In this document: piece by piece, positions 18,575-26,803 of the stretch
Numbering within the stretch: position 1 is the stretch's first letter
Layout of the letters: every line of letters starts with the position of its first letter
Origin: Tsuneonella aeria
Lineage (GTDB): Bacteria > Pseudomonadota > Alphaproteobacteria > Sphingomonadales > Sphingomonadaceae
NCBI RefSeq assembly: GCF_009827495.1
Contig: NZ_WTZA01000001.1
Coordinates: forward strand, 1,500,001 to 1,564,000
Reading direction: 5' to 3'
Length of the DNA: 64,000 nucleotides
Notes under the pieces: model-generated
Database searches by the model: none
The model's input: the letters and a program-made list of their open reading frames with translations, nothing else
What the model was told of the DNA's origin: nothing
Made by a program: the position numbers and the translations under genes

Positions 18575-19541
18575 CGCGCGCTGGCTCGCGGCCGCTGCCC
18601 GTCTGGCAGGGCGTGCGCGGCCACTGAGTTCTCCCAACCCCGCTGTCGGCTGCATCGTCGTTCGGGAGGGGCGCGTCGTCGGCCGAGGTTGGACGGCGGC
18701 GGGGGGCAGACCGCACGCTGAAGCTGCCGCACTCGCCATGGCCGGGGATGCCGCGCGGGGCGCGACCGTCTACGTCACGCTCGAACCATGCGCGCACCGT
18801 TCGCACCGCGGACCCGCATGCGCCGATATCCTCGCTGAGGCAGCGCCGGCGCGTGTCATCGTGGGCGTGGCCGACCCCGATCCGCGAACCGCGAGCGCGG
18901 GCCTCGATCGGCTGCGCGCTGCGGGCATCGAGGTCGTTCTGGCCGATTGTGCCACATGCGCTGACAGCCTCCGAGGCTACCTCGTTCGCGCAAACACGGG
19001 GCGCCCGCACGTTACCTTGAAATTCGCCGCGAGCCTCGATGGCTGTATCGCGCTTCCAGATGGGACCAGCCGCTGGATCACGGGGCCCGAAGCCCGTGCC
19101 CATGTGCACGCGCGCCGCGCCCGCGCCGATGCCATTCTGGTGGGAGGCGGCACCTGGCGCGCCGACGCGCCGGGGCTCGATGTCCGGTTGCCCGGCCTGG
19201 GCGACCGCTCGCCTGAACGCTATGTCCTGACCCGCGGCGCGGCGCCGGCCGGAACGCGTGCGATCGCGGAGCCTCCGGCGATCTCCGCCATGGAGGGTGT
19301 CCAGTATATTTACATTGAAGGGGGTGCTGAAACAGCCGCCGCCTTCCTGGCCGCTGACCTGGTGGACCGGATCGAAATCTACCGGGCGCCGATTATCGTT
19401 GGCGACGGGCTGCGTGCCGTGGGTGCGCTCGGCCTCAACGACCTCGTCAACGCGCATGGACGCTGGCAGCAGGTCGAAGACGCGCAGCTTGGCAGCGATC
19501 ACTTTGCCGCCTATCGCCGGACGCGCGAAGGGGCCGTCTGA
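18555..19541 (+). CDS. ribD: Bifunctional riboflavin deaminase/reductase
   Basis: A 328-residue RibD carrying out the second and third steps of riboflavin synthesis. The N-terminal deaminase has the zinc motifs HAEAAAL and PCAHRSHRGPAC. The C-terminal reductase begins near TLKFAASLDGCIALPDGTSRWITG and ends with a GGAETAAAFL strand. The GTG at 18555 is the only plausible start in frame and lies inside the preceding gene. Its stop shares a base with the ribE start. I found no FMN riboswitch upstream, and the gene sits mid-operon. Confidence 0.95.
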   Translation: MTTGSGDARWLAAAARLAGRARPLSSPNPAVGCIVVREGRVVGRGWTAAGGRPHAEAAALAMAGDAARGATVYVTLEPCAHRSHRGPACADILAEAAPARVIVGVADPDPRTASAGLDRLRAAGIEVVLADCATCADSLRGYLVRANTGRPHVTLKFAASLDGCIALPDGTSRWITGPEARAHVHARRARADAILVGGGTWRADAPGLDVRLPGLGDRSPERYVLTRGAAPAGTRAIAEPPAISAMEGVQYIYIEGGAETAAAFLAADLVDRIEIYRAPIIVGDGLRAVGALGLNDLVNAHGRWQQVEDAQLGSDHFAAYRRTREGAV

Positions 19542-20158
19542 TGTTCACTGGCATAGTCACCGCCGTCGGGACGATAGAGCAAGTCGAGCAGCGGGGAGAC
19601 CTGCGCGCCCGCATCGCCTGTCCGTGGGACCCGTCCACCATTGCGATCGGAGCGTCGATCGCGTGCGCGGGGGTCTGCCTCACCGTCGTGGAGCGCGGTG
19701 GTCAGCCGGGTGCTTCCTGGTTTGCGGTCGACATATCTGCCGAGACCGTGAGCCGCACGGCGCGCGATACCTGGCGCGAAGGCGCGCGCATCAATCTGGA
19801 ACCATCGCTCCGCATCGGCGACGAGCTCGGCGGGCATATCGTATCAGGCCACGTGGATGCTGTTGGCACCGTCACCGATTGGGAACCGGAAGGCGATTCC
19901 ATGCGGGTGACGGTCAGCGCGCCCCGCGACCTTGCGCCTTTCATCGCCGCCAAGGGCTCGATCACCGTCGACGGCGTATCGCTGACAGTCAACGCGGTGC
20001 GCGATCAGCTCGATGGCTCGGTGCGGTTCGGACTCAATCTTATCCCGCACACGGCCGAAGTGACGACCCTCGGCGAACTGGCCCAAGGATCGCAGGTCAA
20101 CCTCGAGATCGATACGGTGGCCCGGTACCTTCAGCGGCTGGAGAGCTTGCGCCGTTAA
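19541..20158 (+). CDS. ribE: Riboflavin synthase, alpha subunit
   Basis: A 205-residue trimeric enzyme that converts two lumazine molecules to riboflavin. It opens with the invariant MFTGIV and contains two repeated barrel domains, each with the family's GxSIxxxGxxLTV-type segment: IACAGVCLTVVE in the first and SITVDGVSLTVN in the second. It ends the sco1-ribE run. The stop codons of ribE and the convergent dut gene are only 6 bases apart. Confidence 0.96.
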   Translation: MFTGIVTAVGTIEQVEQRGDLRARIACPWDPSTIAIGASIACAGVCLTVVERGGQPGASWFAVDISAETVSRTARDTWREGARINLEPSLRIGDELGGHIVSGHVDAVGTVTDWEPEGDSMRVTVSAPRDLAPFIAAKGSITVDGVSLTVNAVRDQLDGSVRFGLNLIPHTAEVTTLGELAQGSQVNLEIDTVARYLQRLESLRR

Positions 20159-20164
20159 GGCTTA

Positions 20165-20626
20165 TCACCCGAGGCGGGAATGCCCGCCGGTCGAACCGAA
20201 TCCGCCAGCGCCGCGCGCCGTATCGTCGAGCCGCTCGACTTCTTCCCAGGTCGCCCGGGAGACCGGGGCGAGAACCAGCTGCGCAACACGATCGCCGCGC
20301 TCGATCAGGAACGGTTCGTCGCCGAGATTGATCAGGATTACCTTCATCTCCCCGCGATAGTCGGAATCGATCGTGCCGGGCGCGTTGGGCACCGTGATCC
20401 CATGCTTGAGTGCGAGGCCCGAGCGGGGGCGGACCTGAATCTCGAAGCCCGGTGGTATTGCCACCGCGAGGCCAGTGGCAACCGCGTGGCGCCCGCCCGG
20501 CGATATCGTCACCGTCTCTGCCGAGAGCACATCCATGCCCGCGGCACCTGCCGTGGCATAGGACGGCAAGGCCAGCCCTGCACCGTGCGGCAAGCGCACG
20601 ACCGCGATCCTGGGCGCTTCACTCAT
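20165..20626 (-). CDS. dut: dUTP diphosphatase
   Basis: A 153-residue trimeric dUTPase that removes dUTP and supplies dUMP for dTTP. All five motifs are visible: [42 protein letters not shown] and the C-terminal GAGGFGSTG, which closes over the active site. ATG 20626 overlaps the end of coaBC by 8 bases, the same coaBC-dut order seen in many proteobacteria. The longer frame upstream is coaBC in another reading frame. Confidence 0.97.
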   Translation of the reverse strand: MSEAPRIAVVRLPHGAGLALPSYATAGAAGMDVLSAETVTISPGGRHAVATGLAVAIPPGFEIQVRPRSGLALKHGITVPNAPGTIDSDYRGEMKVILINLGDEPFLIERGDRVAQLVLAPVSRATWEEVERLDDTARGAGGFGSTGGHSRLG

Positions 20627-22262
20627 CGCGCGGATCGACCTTGTCGAGTGCCGCCGCCATCCGCTCTGCGATAGCGAGCGCGACCTGGTCCTTCGGCATT
20701 TTGGGCAGATCCTCGACACCTTCTCCCGTGACGATGTGCACCGCATTCGCGTCTCCACCCATCACGCTGGCTCCCGGAGGACCCGAGACATCGTTCGCGA
20801 TGATCCAGTCTGCTGCCTTGCGCTTGCGCTTCGCCTTGGCGTTCTCCACCACGTCTTCCGTCTCGGCGGCGAAACCGACCAGCAGCTTCGGCCGCTGCTT
20901 TCCCGCCGCCACTTGCGCCAGGATGTCCGGATTTTCGGTCAGGAGCAGGGCCGGTGGCGCCGAGCCGCGCTTCTTCATCTTTTCCGGCGCGTAGTGCTTG
21001 CTCCGCCAATCGGCGACTGCCGCAACCATCACGGCGGCATCGGCCGGAAGCGATTTCTTCACCACCTCGGACATCTCGCGGGCGGATTCAACGTCGACCC
21101 GGTCCACGCCGGGCGGTGTCGGCAGCGACACAGGGCCGGCCACCAGCGTTACGCGTGCGCCCAGCGCCGCCGCGGCGGCGGCGATGGCAAAGCCCTGCTT
21201 CCCGCTCGACCGATTGGCGATGTAGCGCACCGGATCGATCGGTTCGTGAGTCGGCCCTGCGGTTACCAAGACGTGGCGACCGTAGAGTGGACGGTGCCGG
21301 GGATCGATGTCGAATTCGGGCTGACCGGCGAGAGGGTTTTCCGCGAGCGCGCCGAGCGTTTCCGGACGCTGGTCACCCGCCCCGGTCACGACAGTATGGT
21401 TGAGCGCCTCGGCGTCGGTCGGCGGCGCAGCCTTGGCCTTGCCCTTGCGGGCCATGATCGGCGCTGCGAGATCGGGTTCCGCGTCCACGACGTGCGCGTC
21501 ATGCGCGTGCGCCGCGCCGGCGAACATCTCTTCGCCCGCCGGCATTCGTTGCGGCGGCGCGGCGCGGGGGATCAGTGACGAAAGAAGGCTGCCAAGCTTC
21601 GCGCCGGCGGGTTCGCGATCCGGCTGTTCCTCCAGTTCGAGCTCCGCGTCGATACGCCCGACTTCGCAATCGGCCGCAATACCGAAGCGAGCGGCGATCT
21701 CGGCCCAGACCACTTCGGGGTCCGGCAACCGGCCGGGGCCGAACTCCCCGCACGCCATCGGGCCCTCGTCGGGCTCCATGACCTCGACCCCTGCTTCGCG
21801 GAGCCAGGCCACGTTTCGGCGTGTCGCTTCGTGCAGCCACATGCGCACGTTCATCGCGGGCACTGCCAGGACCGGCTTGTCGGTCGCAAGGATCAACGTA
21901 GAGGCAAGATCGTCGGCGATGCCGGCCGCCATCTTGGCAAGAAGATCCGCCGTTGCCGGACACACGACGACCAGGTCGGCTGCACGCGAGAGTTGAATAT
22001 GACCCATCTCGACCTCCTCCTTGAGGTCGAAGAGATTGGTATAGACCTTGTTTTCGCTGAGCGCGGCCAGCGCCAGCGGGGTCACGAACTGGCTGCCACC
22101 TTCGGTCAGCACGCACGTGACTTCGCCCCCGCCGCGACGGATCAGGCGCACGAGTTCGCACGATTTGTAAGCCGCGATACCGCCGCCAATTACCAGCAGG
22201 ACGCGTGGTCCGCTCATCCGCAGCGGCTCGCGGTTCGGCCGGGAGCCGACAGCCTCGAACAT
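20619..22262 (-). CDS. coaBC: Bifunctional phosphopantothenoylcysteine decarboxylase/synthase
   Basis: A 547-residue flavoprotein acting in coenzyme A synthesis. The N-terminal CoaC domain has [16 protein letters not shown], the catalytic region VPAMNVRMW and a late cysteine loop [10 protein letters not shown]. The C-terminal CoaB domain begins with [30 protein letters not shown]. Between them lies a segment of about 130 residues (about 194-325), whereas a short linker is usual. ATG 22262 has GAGGGG 4-5 bases upstream; ATG 22217 (MSGPRVLL) fits the family start better and is a real alternative. Confidence 0.96.
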   Translation of the reverse strand: MFEAVGSRPNREPLRMSGPRVLLVIGGGIAAYKSCELVRLIRRGGGEVTCVLTEGGSQFVTPLALAALSENKVYTNLFDLKEEVEMGHIQLSRAADLVVVCPATADLLAKMAAGIADDLASTLILATDKPVLAVPAMNVRMWLHEATRRNVAWLREAGVEVMEPDEGPMACGEFGPGRLPDPEVVWAEIAARFGIAADCEVGRIDAELELEEQPDREPAGAKLGSLLSSLIPRAAPPQRMPAGEEMFAGAAHAHDAHVVDAEPDLAAPIMARKGKAKAAPPTDAEALNHTVVTGAGDQRPETLGALAENPLAGQPEFDIDPRHRPLYGRHVLVTAGPTHEPIDPVRYIANRSSGKQGFAIAAAAAALGARVTLVAGPVSLPTPPGVDRVDVESAREMSEVVKKSLPADAAVMVAAVADWRSKHYAPEKMKKRGSAPPALLLTENPDILAQVAAGKQRPKLLVGFAAETEDVVENAKAKRKRKAADWIIANDVSGPPGASVMGGDANAVHIVTGEGVEDLPKMPKDQVALAIAERMAAALDKVDPRDE

Positions 22263-22407
22263 TCAACCCCTCGTGCGTCCATCCTGCCAGCCTAGCGGCA
22301 GCATACAACCCGCGCCAGTGCTAGGGTGGCGCTGGTTAAGATTGCGCTAGCGGGAACGGCGCAATCGGATAGGGTACCGGGAACTTCATCGGGGAGTCCG
22401 AACGACA

Positions 22408-22791
22408 ATGCGCCTTGTCCTCACCGCGCTCATTTTCGTGATGGGACTGTTCTTCCTGATAATGGGCGTGAACTTCCTGGCCATGCCGCTGAGCGCGGCG
22501 GCGGGATTTGGCCTGTCGCCTGTCGGCACGGCTGGGCTAGCGGCTCTCCGCGCGGACTTCCCGGCCTTCTTCTTCGTCGGCGGTGGCGCGATGATCTTTG
22601 GCGCCTGGAAGCGTGACGGAGACCTTCTGCTGGTGCCGGCGGCCTTGTTCGGCTTCGCGCTGCTGGGCCGCTGCATCAGCGCGATTGCCGACGGGACGGA
22701 GACGGCGTTCTGGCTACCGATGATGGTCGAGGCGTCGGCCGTGATCCTGTCGCTGTTGGGAAGCCGGGTGCTTCCGCACCGGCTGACCTGA
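22408..22791 (+). CDS. DUF4345-like small membrane protein
   Basis: A 127-residue protein made almost entirely of four hydrophobic segments (about residues 3-25, 47-62, 70-90 and 98-115). The layout and the LSPVGTAGLAALRADFPAFFFVGGGAMI region match the DUF4345 group, whose function is unknown. A GGGGAG ribosome site precedes the ATG. It is divergent from coaBC and convergent with ubiB, so it is probably a single-gene unit. Confidence 0.8.
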   Translation: MRLVLTALIFVMGLFFLIMGVNFLAMPLSAAAGFGLSPVGTAGLAALRADFPAFFFVGGGAMIFGAWKRDGDLLLVPAALFGFALLGRCISAIADGTETAFWLPMMVEASAVILSLLGSRVLPHRLT

Positions 22792-22815
22792 CGCGCCCGC
22801 CGCCGGGGCTCGGCG

Positions 22816-24366
22816 TCAGAACAGTCCGGCGACGGCCGCAGCTGCCACGATCGCGCCTCCACCCAGCGCGGCGGCGAAATAGCCGAACCAGCCCCGTTCG
22901 GCACCACGACGTTCCCACATGAGCGGCACATGCGGCAGCGGCGGGGGTTCCGGCGCTCCGCCCTTTGCGGGGAAACTGTCCTCGATCCGGCGGATGAGGT
23001 CGGGCAGGCGCAACAAGGTCTGCACATCGGTTTTCAGGCGATCGGCGATCGCGGCTTCCGGGCCCAATTCGTCGCGTATCCATTCGCGAACGAAGGGCGC
23101 GCTGACGTCCCACATGTTGATCTCTGGATCGAGGCTGGTGGCAAGCCCTTCGACCATCACCATAGTCTTCTGCAGCAGCAGGAGGTGCGGCTGGGTCTGC
23201 ATGTCGAAATCGCGCGTGATCGCGAACAGTCCGTCGAGCATCTGTCCCACGCTGAGCTCACTGACGGGCTTCCCGCGCATGGGCTCCCCGACCGCGCGCA
23301 GAGCAGTCGCGAATTCGTCCACCGAGTGGTAGGGGGGCACGTACTGCGCCTCGAAATGGATTTCGGCGACGCGGCGATAATTCCCGGTTGTCAGGCCGTA
23401 AAGAATTTCCGCCAACCATTGGCGCGCCTGGCGGTCGATCCGTCCCATGATCCCAAAATCGATCGCCACGATCGTACCGTCGGCCCGCACGAACAGGTTT
23501 CCCTGGTGCATGTCGGCGTGAAAGAACCCCGCGCTGATCGCCTGGGTCAGGAAGGCGAGGACAAGGCGCCGGGCGAGTTCCGGCAGATCGTGCCCGGCAG
23601 CGACCAGGGCATCGCGATCGGAAATCTTTATGCCATCGATCCATTCGAGGGTCATCACACGCCCGTTCGTCCGGTCCCAGTCGATGGACGGAACGCAATA
23701 ACCGTCAAAGCCGCGCATGGCCTCGGCCAGCTCGCTCGCCGAGGCCGCCTCGCGCCGCAGATCGAGCTCGCGGTTCGTCCAGCGCTTGAAGTTGGCGATC
23801 GTCAGCCGCGGCCGAAGGCGCGAAGCCTCCCCGCCTAAGGCTTCAAGATGAGCCGCCGCCCATTCGTACGTCTCTATGTCGCGGGCCAGCTTGTCCCGAA
23901 TTCCCGGCCGCACGACCTTCACTGCGACGGGCCGGCCTTCGGCGGTTGTCGCCCGGTGCACCTGAGCGATCGACGCGGAGCCCACGGGGACCGGATCGAT
24001 GCGCGCGAACAGGCTTTGGATGGGCGCATCGAAACTGCGTGCGATTTCGGCCTCTATCTCGGGAAACGGCACGGGGGGCAGGTTATCCTGCAGCGTCAGG
24101 AGGTTGTGAGTCGCCTCCTCTCCAACCAGGTCGGGGCGGGTCGCGAGCGATTGGCCGAGCTTGATGGCGGCCGGTCCGATGTCCTGGAAGGCGGTCGCAT
24201 AATCGGGTTCGCGCGGCTGCACGGTGCCGAGCCGGGCGATGCGGGCGAGCCGCTTTACCTGAAGCGGCGTGTTGAGATCGCCTTCGATCCCACGCAGCGC
24301 GCCGTGCCGTGCCAGGGACCGGCCCCATTTCAGGAGCCGCCAGATGTGCGTTGCGGGACGGGTCAC
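22816..24366 (-). CDS. ubiB: UbiB family atypical kinase/ATPase for ubiquinone synthesis
   Basis: A 516-residue member of the UbiB/COQ8 family. The hallmark KxGQ segment AAIKLGQSLATRPD is near residue 68, an alanine-rich loop is VPVGSASIAQVHRA, the invariant lysine lies in RPVAVKVVRPG, and the DFG-like metal site is IAIDFGIMG. One or two hydrophobic helices end the protein. COQ8-type proteins use ATP to support the ubiquinone biosynthetic complex. The GTG start follows the ubiE stop after one base, so the two form an operon. Confidence 0.96.
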   Translation of the reverse strand: MTRPATHIWRLLKWGRSLARHGALRGIEGDLNTPLQVKRLARIARLGTVQPREPDYATAFQDIGPAAIKLGQSLATRPDLVGEEATHNLLTLQDNLPPVPFPEIEAEIARSFDAPIQSLFARIDPVPVGSASIAQVHRATTAEGRPVAVKVVRPGIRDKLARDIETYEWAAAHLEALGGEASRLRPRLTIANFKRWTNRELDLRREAASASELAEAMRGFDGYCVPSIDWDRTNGRVMTLEWIDGIKISDRDALVAAGHDLPELARRLVLAFLTQAISAGFFHADMHQGNLFVRADGTIVAIDFGIMGRIDRQARQWLAEILYGLTTGNYRRVAEIHFEAQYVPPYHSVDEFATALRAVGEPMRGKPVSELSVGQMLDGLFAITRDFDMQTQPHLLLLQKTMVMVEGLATSLDPEINMWDVSAPFVREWIRDELGPEAAIADRLKTDVQTLLRLPDLIRRIEDSFPAKGGAPEPPPLPHVPLMWERRGAERGWFGYFAAALGGGAIVAAAAVAGLF

Positions 24367-24367
24367 G

Positions 24368-25123
24368 TCAGACTTTCCAGCCGGAATGGATGGCGACCAA
24401 GCCCCCCAGGATCGGCTCCACTTTCGTCCGCACGAAGCCGGCCTCCCGGATCATTCGATCGAACTCCGGCATCGGCGGGAACCGGCGGATCGATTCGATC
24501 AGGTATCGATAGCTGTCGGCGTCGCCTGCGATTGCCTGGCCGATCTTCGGTACCAACTTGTGCGAATAGGCATCGTACACCTCCCGGAACCCCGGCCATT
24601 CGGTGGTCGAGAATTCCAGGCAAAAGAACCGGCCACCGAACTTCAGCACGCGGTGCGCTTCGGCTAGGGCTTGATCGATCCGCGTGACGTTACGGATGCC
24701 GAACGCGATGGTATAGGCGTCGAACACGCGCGCCGGATAGCTCAATTCCTCGGCGTTCTGGCGGCTCCAGACCAGCCCATCGATCCCGCGTTCCAGCGCA
24801 CGTTCGATGCCGACGTCGAGCATTTCCTGGTTGATATCCGCCACCGTCACGCTCGCGCCCCGGTCGGCCATGCGGAAGGCGATGTCGCCCGTGCCGCCTG
24901 CCATGTCGAGGATCGCCTCCCCCTCGCGGGGCTTAACCCGGCGGACGAACTGATCCTTCCAGACCCGGTGCATTCCCGCGCTCATTGCGTCGTTCATGAC
25001 GTCATACTTGGCTGCCACGCCGGAGAACACCGCACCGACGCGCCGCGTCTTTTCTTCCGGCGCAACTTCCTCGTAGCCAAAGGAAACCGTGTCGCCTGCC
25101 ATCTCGCGTGCCGTGTCGCTCAT
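24368..25123 (-). CDS. ubiE: Ubiquinone/menaquinone C-methyltransferase
   Basis: A 251-residue SAM-dependent methyltransferase. Motif I LDMAGGTGDIAFRMADRG, the UbiE-specific block YDVMNDAMSAGMHRVWKD and the later AYTIAFGIRNVTRIDQAL are all present. It methylates the quinone ring carbon. ATG 25123 matches the family start (SDTAREMAGDTVSFGY) and lacks a ribosome site, in line with an almost leaderless transcript from the promoter upstream. It is divergent from mutM with a 56-base gap. Confidence 0.96.
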   Translation of the reverse strand: MSDTAREMAGDTVSFGYEEVAPEEKTRRVGAVFSGVAAKYDVMNDAMSAGMHRVWKDQFVRRVKPREGEAILDMAGGTGDIAFRMADRGASVTVADINQEMLDVGIERALERGIDGLVWSRQNAEELSYPARVFDAYTIAFGIRNVTRIDQALAEAHRVLKFGGRFFCLEFSTTEWPGFREVYDAYSHKLVPKIGQAIAGDADSYRYLIESIRRFPPMPEFDRMIREAGFVRTKVEPILGGLVAIHSGWKV

Positions 25124-25131
25124 GGGGGCAG

Positions 25132-25159
25132 GCCTTAGGGGGAATTGCCCGGCGGGCAA
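25132..25159 (-). promoter_or_regulatory. Putative ubiEB promoter
   Basis: On the minus strand TTGCCC (25159-25154), 16 bases, then TAAGGC (25137-25132). The expected start of transcription is within a few bases of the ubiE ATG at 25123. Its -35 is one arm of the palindrome shared with the mutM promoter. Confidence 0.45.
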
Positions 25160-25172
25160 AGGGTGTTAGAGC
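25145..25172 (+). promoter_or_regulatory. Putative mutM promoter sharing a palindromic -35 with ubiE
   Basis: TTGCCC (25145-25150), 16 bases, then TAGAGC (25167-25172), eight bases before the mutM ATG. The sequence TTGCCC, GGC, GGGCAA is an exact inverted repeat, so the two divergent -35 boxes are its two arms. Confidence 0.45.
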
Positions 25173-25179
25173 GCGCCCT

Positions 25180-25995
25180 ATGCCCGAACTGCCAGAGGTC
25201 GAAACAACCGTGCGCGGACTTGCCGCGGTCCTCGACGGCGCGCGGCTGGAGCGGGTTGCGGTGAACCGGCCCGACATGCGCCGCCCTTTCCCGCCCGGGC
25301 TGGTCCAGGCGCTCACAGGAGCGCGGGTCACGGGGCTCGGTCGGCGCGCAAAATACGGCCTCATTCACACCGATCGCGACACGACCCTCGTTTTCCACCT
25401 GGGCATGAGCGGACGCTGGCGGATCGATCCGGAAACGATCGACAAGCACGATCACCTGGTAATCGAGACCGCCGATCACGTGCTTGCGCTGAACGACGCG
25501 CGGCGCTTCGGCTCGGTCGATCTTGTCGATACCCCAGCGCTGGCAAGCTGGCCGGCCTTCGCCGCGCTGGGGCCCGAGCCGCTCGGCCCCGGCCTCACGG
25601 CCGCCCATTTGAAGGCCGCGTTTCGCGAACGCCGACAGGCGATCAAGCTCCTCCTGCTCGATCAACGTATCGTCGCCGGTCTCGGCAACATATACGTGTG
25701 CGAAGCGCTCTGGATCGCGAGGGTCGACCCGCGCAAGGCTGCGGGGCGCATTTCAACCCAGGCGTTGAGCCGCCTGGTCGTGGGAGTGCGCGACGTCCTG
25801 CAGCGATCCATCGCGGATGGTGGATCCTCCTTGCGGGATTATGCCCGCCCCGATGGGCAGCTCGGCTACTTCGCCACGCGATTTGCGGTGTACGGGAGGG
25901 AGGGCGCGGCTTGCCTGCGCGACGATGGCGGCACGATCCGGCGCATGATACAGGGCGGGCGCAGTACCTGGTATTGTCCGAAGTGCCAGCGTTAG
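25180..25995 (+). CDS. mutM: Formamidopyrimidine-DNA glycosylase
   Basis: A 271-residue base-excision repair enzyme that removes oxidised purines. Starting at ATG 25180 gives PELPEVETTVRGL, in which Pro2 is the catalytic residue and Glu3 assists. The helix-turn-helix contains QRIVAGLGNIYVCEALWIA and the C-terminus has a zinc finger. The finger reads C-LRD where CxxC is normal, so one cysteine of the first pair is Asp, while the second pair CPKC is intact. No ribosome site precedes the ATG. rpsT and dnaA follow on the same strand, a common alphaproteobacterial order. Confidence 0.95.
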   Translation: MPELPEVETTVRGLAAVLDGARLERVAVNRPDMRRPFPPGLVQALTGARVTGLGRRAKYGLIHTDRDTTLVFHLGMSGRWRIDPETIDKHDHLVIETADHVLALNDARRFGSVDLVDTPALASWPAFAALGPEPLGPGLTAAHLKAAFRERRQAIKLLLLDQRIVAGLGNIYVCEALWIARVDPRKAAGRISTQALSRLVVGVRDVLQRSIADGGSSLRDYARPDGQLGYFATRFAVYGREGAACLRDDGGTIRRMIQGGRSTWYCPKCQR

Positions 25996-25996
25996 C

Positions 25997-26025
25997 TTGA
26001 CGATTCGAGCGCGCGCAGTTAGGGG
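25997..26025 (+). promoter_or_regulatory. Putative rpsT promoter
   Basis: TTGACG (25997-26002), 17 bases, then TAGGGG (26020-26025) followed by CGCG. It begins two bases after the mutM stop codon and leaves a leader of about 80 bases. The same boxes, spacing and trailing GCG occur at rpmJ. Confidence 0.55.
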
Positions 26026-26112
26026 CGCGCCTTTCCCGGCGGGTCCGCCTGCAGCGGGTATCCACGCACGCAAGACTTTCCGGCCGCCCGCCGCGGCCAA
26101 TCGAGGACGAAC

Positions 26113-26373
26113 ATGGCCAATACGCCGCAAGCCAAGAAGCGCATCCGCCGCAACAATGCCCGCGCGGAGATCAACACGAATCGCATCAGCCGCATCCGCA
26201 GCTTCCTCAAGAAGGTAGAAGGCGCGATCGCCGGCGGCGACAAGGCTGCCGCTGCCGAGGCGCTGAAGGCTGCCCAGCCCGAACTGGCGCGCGGCGTTGC
26301 CCGCGGCGTGTTGCACAAGAACACCGCCAGCAGGAAGATGAGCCGCCTTTCGAAGCGGGTCGCCAGCCTCTGA
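26113..26373 (+). CDS. rpsT: 30S ribosomal protein S20
   Basis: An 86-residue basic helical protein with the family start [20 protein letters not shown] and the later [19 protein letters not shown]. It binds 16S rRNA and supports early 30S assembly. It has its own promoter and is followed by a stable hairpin, so it is probably transcribed alone despite lying between mutM and dnaA. Confidence 0.98.
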   Translation: MANTPQAKKRIRRNNARAEINTNRISRIRSFLKKVEGAIAGGDKAAAAEALKAAQPELARGVARGVLHKNTASRKMSRLSKRVASL

Positions 26374-26803
26374 TTCGGTAACGCGCCGGTCGTTGGCCGG
26401 CGGGTTCACAGAACAAAAGCGGACAACGCCGGTGCCTTCGGGTGCCGGCGTTGTCGTTTGTGCAAACGGCCTGGCAGCTAACTGGCGGATTCCTCGCGAT
26501 TCGCGGGCCATGCCCACGGTTAATCTCGCGATTTCAATGACATGAACGGACGGCTGCGGCTTTGCCCGAGTCAACAGCCATTATTTCAGTTTTTTTGCGC
26601 CAGTGCCCTTGCCAGTCGCCCGGCGCTGAAGGAAAGATGCGCCTCGCTCGCGGCTTGGACGGCGTGAGCTTTACAGGATCGGACAGCTCGGCAGACCCCC
26701 TGCTCGACACACGGGCAGGGGCATTGGCGAAGCTATGTCCGCGATGGGGGCAACCGCCCGTACGGCACCTGCCGGATGGGCCAAGGACAAGGTCAAAAGA
26801 CCG
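26374..26803. other. rpsT-dnaA intergenic region (430 bases)
   Basis: The only stretch above 300 bases without a recognised gene. It holds the rpsT terminator (26422-26460), three GANTC sites within 85 bases (26488-26492, 26498-26502, 26568-26572), a T-rich patch near 26587 and a purine-rich stretch before dnaA. I see no DnaA box of the TTATCCACA type and no AT-rich unwinding region, so it does not look like the replication origin. No open frame in it resembles a gene. Confidence 0.6.
26422..26460 (+). terminator. Intrinsic terminator after rpsT
   Basis: A 15-base-pair hairpin with left arm 26422-26436, loop TTCG and right arm 26441-26455, containing two G-T wobbles. A short GTTTG follows. 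The stem is very stable and the U tract is weak. Confidence 0.75.

Noticed and set aside
26374..26803. Replication origin next to dnaA
   Set aside because: No DnaA boxes and no AT-rich unwinding element are visible, and in alphaproteobacteria the origin usually lies elsewhere, near hemE.
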